From: Planctomycetota bacterium
Lineage (GTDB): Bacteria > Planctomycetota > Uabimicrobiia > Uabimicrobiales > JABWCH01
Assembly (NCBI GenBank): GCA_017993505.1
Contig: JAGOMP010000022.1
Coordinates: forward strand, 1 to 43,521
DNA length: 43,521 nucleotides
Direction: 5' to 3'
The notes below the pieces were generated by a model. It was not told where the DNA came from. It searched no databases and worked only from the letters and a program-made list of their open reading frames with translations. Below, piece after piece: positions 27,704 through 36,071 of this stretch; position 1 is the first letter of the stretch; each line of letters begins with the position of its first letter. The position numbers and the translations under genes were made by a program.

Positions 27704-27721
27704 AATTTTTTCGCATCATTT
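27682..27721. terminator. 40-bp perfect palindrome overlapping the pgsA stop
   Basis: Arms 27682-27701 and 27702-27721 are exactly complementary over 20 bp (AAATGATGCGAAAAAATTTT and its complement). The left arm encodes the last residues of PgsA and the stop TAA sits at the centre (27701-27703). T-rich stretches follow on both strands. It lies between convergent pgsA and the InaA-like gene and can terminate both. Confidence 0.85.
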
Positions 27722-27722
27722 A

Positions 27723-27884
27723 ATTTACTTTTTATAAATTTCTTTTGACCACGTATTTATAATTTTTTATATATCATTTTGAAAACGAGTATTTTATTGT
27801 TGTATTTACTTTTTATAAATTTCTTTTGATCACGTATTCATAATTTTTTGTATATCATTTTGAAAACGAGTATTTTGTTTTTTT
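27723..27884. repeat. 81-bp tandem duplication of the InaA-like gene 3' end
   Basis: Bases 27723-27803 copy 27804-27884 with about 90% identity by eye (ATTTACTTTTTATAAATTTC, then CACGTATT, then TATCATTTTGAAAACGAG). The right-hand copy contains the functional stop of the minus-strand gene (27830-27832). In the left-hand copy the stop TGA reads TGG. Confidence 0.9.
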
Positions 27885-28597
27885 ATTTGCCTTTTACTAA
27901 GTTTCCTTTGGACACGTAATCGTTCTAAATCAATCACAGCCATTTTATTATCTTCTGTTATAAAAAAATGTTCTGGTTTGTTATCTGGCCAATAATAGCC
28001 TTTATTTTGAAGTTTCTGTAAAAGATGGATAGCTTGTTGGATATATTTTTGTGTACTCTCTTCATGTTTATGTTGTCGAATATATGTTTCTAAATCAATT
28101 CCTATAATAGGCAACATAAGAATTGCACCTTGTTTAGGCCATCCTAAACATCGTCTTTGCCCACAAGCAATGATTTCAGGTGCAATAAACCCTGTTTTAT
28201 TGAGTAGCGAACAGTTTATATATTCTTTTTCTGTTTTTGTTCTTGGCTTTTTAAAAGAAATTAGATCACAAAGAATGTCCTTTGTGTAAGTAAAGTTATC
28301 ACGTTTTAAATATAAAATCTGTTGATTAGGTAATGTAATTTTATGTACAGTGCCTCTTTTATGAAAAGATGTACATTCACCACCTGTGTATGATAGCAAT
28401 TTTTCTAAAGTATCTAATTGAGCTTCTTGTAAAATAGATTGCCATTCAGGTTGCATATAATATTGTTCCATATGAAAGGATGTATATTCGCCTCCAGTGT
28501 GTGATAGCAATTTTTCTAAAGTATCTAATTGAGCTTCTTGTAAAATAGATTGCCATTCAGGTTGTATATAATATTGTTCCATATGATAATCTTTCAT
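27830..28597 (-). CDS. InaA/WaaP-type lipopolysaccharide kinase-like protein
   Basis: Kinase-fold protein of the LPS-kinase (InaA/WaaP/KdkA) group. After about residue 78 it shows the lysine strand ILYLKRDNF, the AE-like helix and the catalytic region YYWPDNKPEHFFIT followed by VIDLERLR. In related proteins the first block reads HxDxxxxHxxI and DLER is typical. The usual HxD of the catalytic loop reads WPD here. Residues 5-41 and 42-78 are an almost exact 37-residue tandem repeat. Translation may start at 28597 or, with GAAAG upstream, at the ATG at 28582. It may phosphorylate an envelope sugar; the substrate is unknown. Convergent with pgsA. Confidence 0.78.
   Translation of the reverse strand: MKDYHMEQYYIQPEWQSILQEAQLDTLEKLLSHTGGEYTSFHMEQYYMQPEWQSILQEAQLDTLEKLLSYTGGECTSFHKRGTVHKITLPNQQILYLKRDNFTYTKDILCDLISFKKPRTKTEKEYINCSLLNKTGFIAPEIIACGQRRCLGWPKQGAILMLPIIGIDLETYIRQHKHEESTQKYIQQAIHLLQKLQNKGYYWPDNKPEHFFITEDNKMAVIDLERLRVQRKLSKRQIKKQNTRFQNDIQKIMNT
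28364..28585 (-). repeat. 111-bp in-frame tandem duplication in the InaA-like gene
   Basis: Two copies, 28475-28585 and 28364-28474, encode 37 residues each (HMEQYYIQPEWQSILQ... and HMEQYYMQPEWQSILQ...). The proteins differ at about four positions. A central stretch of more than 70 bp is identical. The duplicated unit includes the internal ATG of the probable original start. Confidence 0.95.
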
Positions 28598-28615
28598 TAA
28601 AAAAATATATAATAA

Positions 28616-28724
28616 AAAAAGTAGGAATATATTTTCTAGTGTTAAGGAAATATATTTCTACTTTTTTAATTTTAATATTAGGAATATACTTTCTAGTGTT
28701 AAGGAAATATATTTCTACTTTTTT
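28616..28724 (-). terminator. Duplicated terminator hairpin after the HlyD-like gene
   Basis: A 21-bp hairpin (arms 28616-28636 and 28646-28666, loop TAGTGTTAA) with A/T tracts is followed by a second copy at about 28673-28724, a 57-bp period. The second copy keeps the loop and right arm (GGAAATATATTTCTACTTTT) and a partial left arm. On the minus strand these lie beyond the stop of the HlyD-like gene and before the InaA-like gene. Confidence 0.75.
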
Positions 28725-28960
28725 AATTTTAATATATTATTACTTCCATTCTATCTTATAAATTTTGCATCCCTTAGTTGCATTGTATTTCTAAGTTGAT
28801 TTGAATGACAATTTTAATATATTATTACCTGCAATTCCATCTTGTAAATTTTACATTCCTTAGTTGCATTGTATTTCTAAGTTGACTTGAATGACAATTT
28901 TAATATATTGTTACTTGCATTCCATCTTGTAAATTTTGCATCCCTTGGTTGCATTGAATA
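28725..28960. repeat. Two decayed tandem copies of the HlyD-like gene 3' end
   Basis: The gene end (from 28900) recurs at about 28814 and 28729, with 86- and 85-bp periods. All three share TTAATATATT, CATCTTGTAAATTTT or a near variant, CATCCCTT or CATTCCTT, and GGTTGCATTG or AGTTGCATTG. The two outer copies also share GTATTTCTAAGTTGA. Together with the duplicated hairpin this explains the whole 302-bp gap. Confidence 0.9.
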
Positions 28961-30996
28961 ATAATTTTATCTTGATCTGTAATACCACTACTAATTTCTA
29001 CATATGTATCATCAGATAAGTTAGGAATCACTTTTTTCTGTGCAACTTGAAAAATATTTCCTTTTGAAATCACGGTATAGACAATGTAAAAAATTTGGTT
29101 ATAACCATGAACAACTTGAAGAGCTGTTTTGGGAATAATTAAAGAACTTTCAGATTTATTAAATGCAATTTTCCCAATTGCTAAACTTCCATCTTGCAAC
29201 ATATCAGAAGTATCTAATACTATATGTAATTTGCATTTTGCATGCAAATTTTCTGTTGTGATTTCAATATTCTTAATTTTCCCTTCCACTGTAGTTGAAT
29301 CTATTTGAATTTGCAATTTTTCTTGGTTTGTCATCTTATCAAACAATGGTTGATGAAACGCAGGCGAGGCATATGCAGTAATATATTTTTGATTGGATTG
29401 CAAAATCATATACAAAGGTTGTCCTTTTTCTACAAATTCAGAATGAAATAATTTTTGAATTCTTCCCTTAGCAGAGGTTATAATATTAATTTCTTGGATG
29501 CTTTCTTTGTATTTTTTATAAGCTTGAACAACCTGCATTTCTAAAGCATTTGTTTCACAAATTAAATTATATATATTCCATTCATTACGATTTAATCTTC
29601 TTACATTTTTTGTAAGTGTTTGATTCCATTCTGTAAGTGCATCCATTACATTAGCATTGCCTTGTATTGCTTTTTTTTGTAATTCAGATTGAAATTTTTG
29701 AAAATTTTCATTATATTTTGTAATATTGCTAGATTCTTTTGTTCTAGCTTGAGCAATATTTAATTGAGTCAACTTATCATTCCATGCTGTTAATATTCTA
29801 GTAAACTCTGAATAGCTTTCTTCTTTTTGCCAAGGAAAACTACTAAGAATAGCTATTTCTTGTTCCTCTCGTACTTGAGTTCCTGAAATAATATTTTTTT
29901 CTAAAATCTTGCCACTGCGTGGGGCATGGAGATAGATTTTTTCACTTTCAACAAAACCAGTAAAAGTTAAGATGGGAGTAAATTCTACGATATTAGGAGT
30001 CGTAGTTTGAACGGCACAATTCAGATAACTACTGCTTCCAGAAGCTGTAAAAATCCATGATGCAAAAGCAATAAAGAGAATCACTGTTATAAAAATAAAG
30101 GCAATTTGAAACATCACTCGACTATTAATTTGAGGTGTACTAATTGTTCCAATGACAGAGTTCTTTAAATGCATACCTGCAGTTCCTGAAATGCTTGATT
30201 TTTGATGAATAGATGAATGCATATTTGGACTGTGATGTGTACTTGCAGAAGAATTAAACATACTTGTACTGGGAGCTGATGAAGATTGTGGAGGAGAAAC
30301 AGAAGAAATAGTCTGTTGAATGGAAGGTGATTGTATCGGTTGCGAGTCAGTAGGTTTTGCTTGCATGGATACAATCGTTTTATCATGACGAACAGAACCA
30401 ATCTCTTGAATAATAGGCCCTGTTTTAGTCATAGAACGAGCTTTAGCTTCTGCAAATTCTTCTAATTTTTCAATCCCATGTGATTCTTCCAAAACTTGCT
30501 CTACCTCTTCTAGTTGTTCTATATTAACATCTTCATGGGCAATAACATTTTTATCATGACCAGCATGACTTTCTTTTTTTAAAGGTATTGCAGTTAATGC
30601 TTCTGGTTCTAAATCATCTGATATTATTTCTGTGATATCAGGTTCTATGACTTCAATGACTTCAATTTTTTCTGGAATATCTAAAGTTTCTGGAGTTGAT
30701 CCAAATGCTTGGTGTCGAAAATTTTTAAGTTTTTCAATTTTTTCTCGTTGTTCTTGATCAAGATTGTTAATTAAAAAATCGTTAGTTTTTAATTCATCTG
30801 GATGTCCATATGCACTTTTATTTAAAAATAAACTATCATATGTAGAGTCTGTACTTTCATAAAATTGTTCATCATCTATATTATTATGTTCATGATCATC
30901 AAAAAACTCTTCTGTAGCTTCATCGCCAGTAATATTAAAAGATATTTCTGTTTGATCTAATGGATCTTCTTCCTTTGGATAATGAAAGTTATTCAC
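28900..30996 (-). CDS. HlyD-like membrane fusion protein with long acidic cytoplasmic N-terminus
   Basis: The first 290 or so of 698 residues are acidic, then Ser/Pro/Gln-rich, and look disordered. A single membrane helix follows (294-316, VMFQIAFIFITVILFIAFAS). The periplasmic part has a lipoyl half near residue 354 (KIYLHAPRSGKILEKNIISG), a helical hairpin (about 385-490), the second lipoyl half (ITSAKGRIQKLFHSEFVEKG) and a beta-barrel. This is the adaptor fold of HlyD/RND systems, but the cytoplasmic extension is far longer than usual. No transporter or channel gene is adjacent. The start is GTG with AAGGAA upstream. It may be an adaptor for a transporter encoded elsewhere. Confidence 0.8.
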   Translation of the reverse strand: MNNFHYPKEEDPLDQTEISFNITGDEATEEFFDDHEHNNIDDEQFYESTDSTYDSLFLNKSAYGHPDELKTNDFLINNLDQEQREKIEKLKNFRHQAFGSTPETLDIPEKIEVIEVIEPDITEIISDDLEPEALTAIPLKKESHAGHDKNVIAHEDVNIEQLEEVEQVLEESHGIEKLEEFAEAKARSMTKTGPIIQEIGSVRHDKTIVSMQAKPTDSQPIQSPSIQQTISSVSPPQSSSAPSTSMFNSSASTHHSPNMHSSIHQKSSISGTAGMHLKNSVIGTISTPQINSRVMFQIAFIFITVILFIAFASWIFTASGSSSYLNCAVQTTTPNIVEFTPILTFTGFVESEKIYLHAPRSGKILEKNIISGTQVREEQEIAILSSFPWQKEESYSEFTRILTAWNDKLTQLNIAQARTKESSNITKYNENFQKFQSELQKKAIQGNANVMDALTEWNQTLTKNVRRLNRNEWNIYNLICETNALEMQVVQAYKKYKESIQEINIITSAKGRIQKLFHSEFVEKGQPLYMILQSNQKYITAYASPAFHQPLFDKMTNQEKLQIQIDSTTVEGKIKNIEITTENLHAKCKLHIVLDTSDMLQDGSLAIGKIAFNKSESSLIIPKTALQVVHGYNQIFYIVYTVISKGNIFQVAQKKVIPNLSDDTYVEISSGITDQDKIIIQCNQGMQNLQDGMQVTIY

Positions 30997-31194
30997 GTTC
31001 TGTATTCCTTAATGATTTTTTTGAACGTTGGGAAAAACAATGTATTTTTATAAAAAAATAGAATTATTACTTGCAAGTGTAAAATTCTTGGGACATTGCA
31101 ATCAAATAATTATTATATTGCAAAAAGAGAAAAAAGACAATAAAAATTTGTCCTAATATAAATTTCTTACAGTAGTTGTTATTTTATTTTATTT

Positions 31195-31223
31195 TTGATA
31201 AAATAACCAAATATATTGATAAT
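31195..31223 (+). promoter_or_regulatory. Probable promoter for the RdgC-like gene
   Basis: TTGATA (31195-31200), 17 bp, GATAAT (31218-31223). A start of transcription near 31230 would leave a leader of about 33 bases before the ATG at 31263. The rest of the 266-bp divergent gap shows no other structure. Confidence 0.45.
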
Positions 31224-31262
31224 TATTCTCCTTTTTTTTCAATATTTTCTGAAAGGTATTTT

Positions 31263-31880
31263 ATGCATTTTTTGAAAAAAAATATGAGCTTTAGTCGCTT
31301 TCACGTAAATGGACATTTTTCATTTTCTTCAACATCCTTTCAAGAATATTTAGAGCAAAATTCATTTCGAGAATTGTCAGAATTGAGTGATGCTGATGAA
31401 TCTATCGGTTGGGTTTCTCCTTTTAGTTGCTTAGAAGCTCCTAATATAGATGAAATTGTATCAGAACCTTATTTTAGATTAACAATGCGCATGGATAAAA
31501 GACGTGTGCCTGCAGCATTATTTTCTGCTCGCCTAGATATGGAAACAAAATATGCTTTAGAGGCAACAGGGAAAAAACATTTGTCTATGCAAGAAAGGAA
31601 AGAATTAAGATTAACAGTACGCAGAGAATTATTAGCTCAGACTCTTCCTAATGCAAATTTTACCCGTGCTATTTGGAATTATAAAGATTCCATTTGCTAT
31701 TTATTTTCTACATCTGCCAACATCCAGTTAAAATTTTGTAAATTATTTAAAAATACATTTTCATTAGAGTTGGAAGAACTGACGCCAGCCACCCTTGCTT
31801 ATCGCTGGGCTGAAAAAAATGGGGCTATCACTGCATTTACTAATCTTATCCCAGCCACTTTTTTATCTACAAAAATATAA
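31263..31880 (+). CDS. Short RdgC-like protein
   Basis: The 205 residues resemble RdgC, a ring-shaped DNA-binding protein that modulates RecA. Shared features include GWVSPF near residue 55 (GWVPP in E. coli), the basic helix KKHLSMQERKELRLTVRREL followed by a LLAQTLPNA block, a short strand pair (IWNYKDSICYLFSTSANIQL) and the helix KLFKNTFSLELEELTP. E. coli RdgC is 303 residues; the part after its central region is missing. The ATG at 31263 is chosen because AAAGG lies 6 bases before it; the open frame starts earlier at 31176. Whether the short form binds DNA or forms a ring is unknown. Confidence 0.65.
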   Translation: MHFLKKNMSFSRFHVNGHFSFSSTSFQEYLEQNSFRELSELSDADESIGWVSPFSCLEAPNIDEIVSEPYFRLTMRMDKRRVPAALFSARLDMETKYALEATGKKHLSMQERKELRLTVRRELLAQTLPNANFTRAIWNYKDSICYLFSTSANIQLKFCKLFKNTFSLELEELTPATLAYRWAEKNGAITAFTNLIPATFLSTKI

Positions 31881-31904
31881 AACTAATTAGAATATTTAAA
31901 AAAA

Positions 31905-34352
31905 TCAAGGTAATTTAATAATTTCAGGTAATATAACAAAATAAAATTGTGTTTTATCATCTGATTCTAAACCTGAAATAATATAAAAATAATTCTTTTG
32001 AAATTTCCAATGCAAATTTGCACGTAAAATTTCCAATACTGGAAATGACCATGAAATTTTTTTTGTAGTAGATAAGTGGGAAGATATAATGCTTTCCCCT
32101 TTCATAAGATACAGGGCGGAATTCATAGAAATTTCGCCTTCATCTCCTAAAAGGACCGTGCGTAATTCTAAATTCAATCCTTGGGGAATTTCTAAAACAC
32201 TTGCTTGAATAGATTGTTTATTATCTTGCCATAAAATATTTTCTATATATGTTTTTATATTACAATTTTTATATGTAATTTGTTGTGTATTACCTACATA
32301 AATATTTTCAATGGTGTATTCTAATTTCCAATGAGAAAACAATTCTAATGCTGTCAAATAAAGTGTCATAGGAGCAATATGAACAAAAAATCCTGTTCTA
32401 TACTCCTCTTGAAAAAGATTTGAGGATCGTAATTTATCTAAATTTTTATTCTTATTAGAAAACATATAAATCTTTAAACGACATAATGCATTAATATTTT
32501 CTAAAAATTTATTTAGTCTTTTTTTAGTCCATTCGTGGATTTCTTTATTGCCATGCACAACAAGAAAATTTTGAAATAAGGAAAAAGAACCTTCTAATTT
32601 TTCATTTTTACTTTCTTGCTGGAAGTAGTTTAAAATAAATTGACTTTGTTCTTCTTCATGAATATCTTTTTTAAATTCAGAAAAATACGTAGAATGTTCT
32701 CTTTTTTGTAATAAAAAATTGATATCATAATGTTTTGTTTCTTGTTGAGAATCTATTGGACTCTCTAGTACATTGAAATGATGATCGCATAAATAATCTA
32801 TAATTTTTTTAGGATGAAATTGAAATAGAAAAAATAAAAACATATTAGGATATACATCTTTATTATTGCCGTCTATAAGAAAGCTACCTAATAATAGAGA
32901 TGACTTTTGTGAATTTTGCACAGGTATTTCTATTTTTGCTTGTTGTGTTGTAAACACTGGCGTTTGAAATGGACCATTTTTTGTCAAAACTAAAGGGATG
33001 GGACGTTGCATTTTTTGAAAAAGAATAGATATTTGAATTTTTTCTAATGTTTCAGGATAAAAAGAAATTTGAAATCCTTCTGAAATAATTTGAAAGTTAT
33101 AATTATTATCTATTTGACCTTGCACTAACGGGACTTCTATCTGTTGTTTCCATTCATTTTCTGTTTTTTCTAAAATATATATATTTTCTTGATGAAGAAG
33201 CAATAAATTTTCTCTTATATATTTAAGAAATTTTTCCGACCATTCTGTAGTAACAGATGCATATATGATGCCTGAAGTAGTAGAAAAAAATAAAACATTG
33301 TGGTTTTCTATATTTTTCCACGTTGTTTTAAACATAGAAATTTCAGTGTCAATAATAATATTTTCTGGTAAAATTTGTTCCCAAAATTTTTCGATCTTAT
33401 AATGATTTATTTGTGTTTGTTGGATAAAAAATTTTTTATCTTTATAATGAATATATGCAGGAGCATTCCATTGTTCTTTAGCAAGCTGCATTTGAATAAT
33501 GGAAGATAAATTTTGACTCCATATCTTTTCATCTGGTAAATTTTCTTTCTTTATCTTCCAACGTTGAAACAAAATTTCAGTGTCATAAATATTTTCAGAA
33601 TAAATAAGAATATTTTCTGGATCAAAAATATTTTCTTTCGTACTTTCAAAAGGAATGACTTCTTTTTCTTGTTTTTTAGGGATAAGTTTATTGACAATAT
33701 CTAAAAGTCTTTTAGTTTCTTCATTATTAGGATTAATAGAAAGAGAATTTTGTAAACTTTCTTTGGCTTCTACTAAAAAACCTTGGTTATATAAATTTTC
33801 TCCAACTTCATGTAAATGCACAGATAATGTATTGCTAATTTTCTGTTCTATAGATTCTTCTTTTGTGGGAATAGTTTGTTGTAAGATATTAGGGCGTGAT
33901 TTTTCTAAAGTTTGAATTTTATCTTGTAATTCTTTAACTTCTTTTTCAAGTTGTTCTTTGGGATTAGAGTCTTGTAATTCTTTTAGCTTCGTTTTTAAAT
34001 CAGCAATCTGCAAACGTTTTTGCAAATCTCTGCTACGAGTTTCTGCAAAATTTCTCAGATCTGGCATATTGATTGCTTGTAAAAAAATCGATTCATATAA
34101 TTCTTTAGCCTTGACATCATCTCCTAATTTTTCATAACAAACTGCAATTCTTAATTGTATTTGCAATGCCAAGAGTTCTGGTACATTTTCTCTTAGTAAA
34201 AGTTGATTATATATTTTTAACGATTCTTCAATTTGACCTAAAATTTGTTCTTTTTGTAAAGTTTGTTGAAAAGCCAATTCTAAAGATGTTTCCAATTGCC
34301 CCCAAACAGAAACAGAAACCCATATAAAAAAAAAATAGGAAATCCACCTCAC
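31905..34352 (-). CDS. Large exported TPR-containing protein of unknown function
   Basis: I do not recognise the whole protein. A signal peptide (MRWISYFFFIWVSVSVWGQ) is followed by TPR-like helices (about 25-100), a coiled coil (about 110-155, KLKELQDSNPKEQLEKEVKE), another TPR pair (about 182-212) and a long beta-rich region of about 550 residues. That region includes SSLLLGSFLIDGNNKD (about 488-503), loosely reminiscent of pilus-secretin-like envelope proteins. The start is GTG with GGAGA six bases upstream. It is the last gene of a cluster with a small acidic protein and a Ser/Thr kinase, 2 bp from its neighbour. It may be an envelope target or partner of the kinase, which is inference. 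Confidence 0.8.
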   Translation of the reverse strand: MRWISYFFFIWVSVSVWGQLETSLELAFQQTLQKEQILGQIEESLKIYNQLLLRENVPELLALQIQLRIAVCYEKLGDDVKAKELYESIFLQAINMPDLRNFAETRSRDLQKRLQIADLKTKLKELQDSNPKEQLEKEVKELQDKIQTLEKSRPNILQQTIPTKEESIEQKISNTLSVHLHEVGENLYNQGFLVEAKESLQNSLSINPNNEETKRLLDIVNKLIPKKQEKEVIPFESTKENIFDPENILIYSENIYDTEILFQRWKIKKENLPDEKIWSQNLSSIIQMQLAKEQWNAPAYIHYKDKKFFIQQTQINHYKIEKFWEQILPENIIIDTEISMFKTTWKNIENHNVLFFSTTSGIIYASVTTEWSEKFLKYIRENLLLLHQENIYILEKTENEWKQQIEVPLVQGQIDNNYNFQIISEGFQISFYPETLEKIQISILFQKMQRPIPLVLTKNGPFQTPVFTTQQAKIEIPVQNSQKSSLLLGSFLIDGNNKDVYPNMFLFFLFQFHPKKIIDYLCDHHFNVLESPIDSQQETKHYDINFLLQKREHSTYFSEFKKDIHEEEQSQFILNYFQQESKNEKLEGSFSLFQNFLVVHGNKEIHEWTKKRLNKFLENINALCRLKIYMFSNKNKNLDKLRSSNLFQEEYRTGFFVHIAPMTLYLTALELFSHWKLEYTIENIYVGNTQQITYKNCNIKTYIENILWQDNKQSIQASVLEIPQGLNLELRTVLLGDEGEISMNSALYLMKGESIISSHLSTTKKISWSFPVLEILRANLHWKFQKNYFYIISGLESDDKTQFYFVILPEIIKLP

Positions 34353-34354
34353 AA

Positions 34355-34732
34355 CTATTCTCCACTCATTGAGATTACTAAATATTTCCCTTTGTCTGTT
34401 GGGACTACAGATATATGGAGTAAATTTTCTGGTGACATAAATTCAGTTACTTCTTCTAATGTTTTCTCTAATTGAGAAAAACTTGTTTCTGTAACATTTG
34501 TAATAATTTTTGTTGCTGGAATTTCATCCTGAAAAGGATCTTCTTGCAAATTAGCAATCAAGACATTTAAATTACTTAAACGATTAGAATACTTATCTTC
34601 TAATTCTTGAAACATATACGATAAACTATCTGTTTCTTGCTGTTGTAAAACTTCCTCTACAAAATTTTCTAATACTTGATTTTTCATTTGCATTAAAATA
34701 TCTAATGCTTGTCTTTTTCGTGATTCATCCAT
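34355..34732 (-). CDS. Small acidic helical protein, unknown
   Basis: The 125 residues are predominantly helical and acidic (MDESRKRQALDILMQMKNQV at the start). They end in a short beta hairpin, LLHISVVPTDKGKYLVISMS. No signal peptide, membrane helix or known motif is visible. It sits 15 bp after the Ser/Thr kinase gene and 2 bp before the TPR protein gene, so all three are one transcription unit. AAGGATAG precedes the ATG. Confidence 0.7.
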   Translation of the reverse strand: MDESRKRQALDILMQMKNQVLENFVEEVLQQQETDSLSYMFQELEDKYSNRLSNLNVLIANLQEDPFQDEIPATKIITNVTETSFSQLEKTLEEVTEFMSPENLLHISVVPTDKGKYLVISMSGE

Positions 34733-34747
34733 ATTCTATCTATCCTT

Positions 34748-35941
34748 CTAGTGCTCACCTACATAATCTTTATAAGCTTCCATCAACATTTTTTGCATTT
34801 CTAAAGCACTACTGTAACGAGATTGTGGATGAAACGCCATGGCCTTATCAACAATTGCAGCTAATTTTGATGATATGTTCATATTTTTTTGGTCTAGTCT
34901 AATATAATCATTAGCACGTTTTGCCATTAAAACACGAACCATATTTTTACCATGTTCAATAAAAGGTGGTTGATGACTTAGTGTATGATATAAGGTTGCT
35001 CCTACTGCATAAATATCTGCTCGATAATCTACATCCTTTGCGTTGTGTAATTGTTCTGGAGCCATATAATAAACAGTTCCAACAATCTGACCAGTGCGAG
35101 TGAGGTTTGTTTGATCCTCTAGTTCTTTTCCAATCCCAAAATCAATAAGTTTTACACTTTTATTTTTTGTTCCAATAATAATATTTGTAGGTTTTATATC
35201 ACGATGCACAATATGATAATTATGAACATAATTTAAAGCATCTAACACAGAAACCATAATTTCTATAGCATAACGTATTGTAATTTTTTGTTGCACTAAC
35301 AATTCTTCTAATGTTATCCCAGAAACGTATTCCATAGCAATAAAAGGAGAACCTTCATAATTGCCCCATCCTTTTAAAGCAACAATATTTGGATGATGCA
35401 GTGATAATAAAACTTGTGTTTCTCGGAGAAAATAATCTAAGGCAAGCACATCACTATTTTTATTAATCACTTTTAATGCAACTTGTTCATTTGTATTTTC
35501 ATCGATCCCTAGATATACTTTTCCCATAGAACCGCTACCCAGCTGCTTTAATATTTTATATTGACCAATGTACATTGTTTGCTTTTCTGGGCTACTGTAT
35601 AATTCAGTATCAATTTTAAGGGGAGATTCTGAAAGTGAACTAGTATTAACATCAAAACGTATATTTTTTTTAGTGTCAGTAACCATACTTTTTTTTGCTG
35701 ATAAAGGCAAAGTGGAAGTATTCATAGTAGGAGCATTGTCTGATAATCCTGCAAAACGTCTTTTTTGTTGAGGGATTGCCAAATTAGGAGAAGAGTAATT
35801 TTTAATGCTTTTATTTACAACATGGTTAATGAGTAAAATTCCACATTTTCCACAGACAACACGCAAAAAAGATAGATTTTCGTCACTTTCTATAATCATA
35901 TGATTTCCACATTCACATTGAGCAATATATTGCTGTGGCAT
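34748..35941 (-). CDS. Hanks-type Ser/Thr protein kinase with N-terminal zinc ribbon
   Basis: The first 40 residues hold two pairs of cysteines (C9, C11 and C30, C33 in QCECGNHM and VVCGKCGIL) typical of a zinc ribbon. After a linker, the kinase domain (about 127-385) has GSGSMGKVYLG, the ATP lysine in VALKVI, HRDIKPTNI, DFG in LIDFGIG and YYMAPEQ. All catalytic residues are present. There is no membrane helix, so it is cytosolic. It heads an operon with the small acidic protein and the exported TPR protein. AAAAGG lies before the ATG. Confidence 0.94.
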   Translation of the reverse strand: MPQQYIAQCECGNHMIIESDENLSFLRVVCGKCGILLINHVVNKSIKNYSSPNLAIPQQKRRFAGLSDNAPTMNTSTLPLSAKKSMVTDTKKNIRFDVNTSSLSESPLKIDTELYSSPEKQTMYIGQYKILKQLGSGSMGKVYLGIDENTNEQVALKVINKNSDVLALDYFLRETQVLLSLHHPNIVALKGWGNYEGSPFIAMEYVSGITLEELLVQQKITIRYAIEIMVSVLDALNYVHNYHIVHRDIKPTNIIIGTKNKSVKLIDFGIGKELEDQTNLTRTGQIVGTVYYMAPEQLHNAKDVDYRADIYAVGATLYHTLSHQPPFIEHGKNMVRVLMAKRANDYIRLDQKNMNISSKLAAIVDKAMAFHPQSRYSSALEMQKMLMEAYKDYVGEH

Positions 35942-35998
35942 GACTAATACCTTTTATTATTGTAACTATTTTATTCAGGATAAAAAGAAAAATAATAG

Positions 35999-36063
35999 AA
36001 AGACCCCTATAATTCTTTTCTCTTGTTAATTTATAAACATTAACATTCTCTATAGAGGTCTTT
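35999..36063 (-). terminator. Terminator after the thx gene
   Basis: Arms 35999-36011 (AAAGACCCCTATA) and 36051-36063 (TATAGAGGTCTTT) pair with one mismatch around a 39-base interior that itself contains a GTTAAT/ATTAAC stem. On the minus strand a T-rich stretch follows. It is placed between the thx stop (36072) and the kinase start. Confidence 0.7.
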
Positions 36064-36071
36064 AATCGAAA

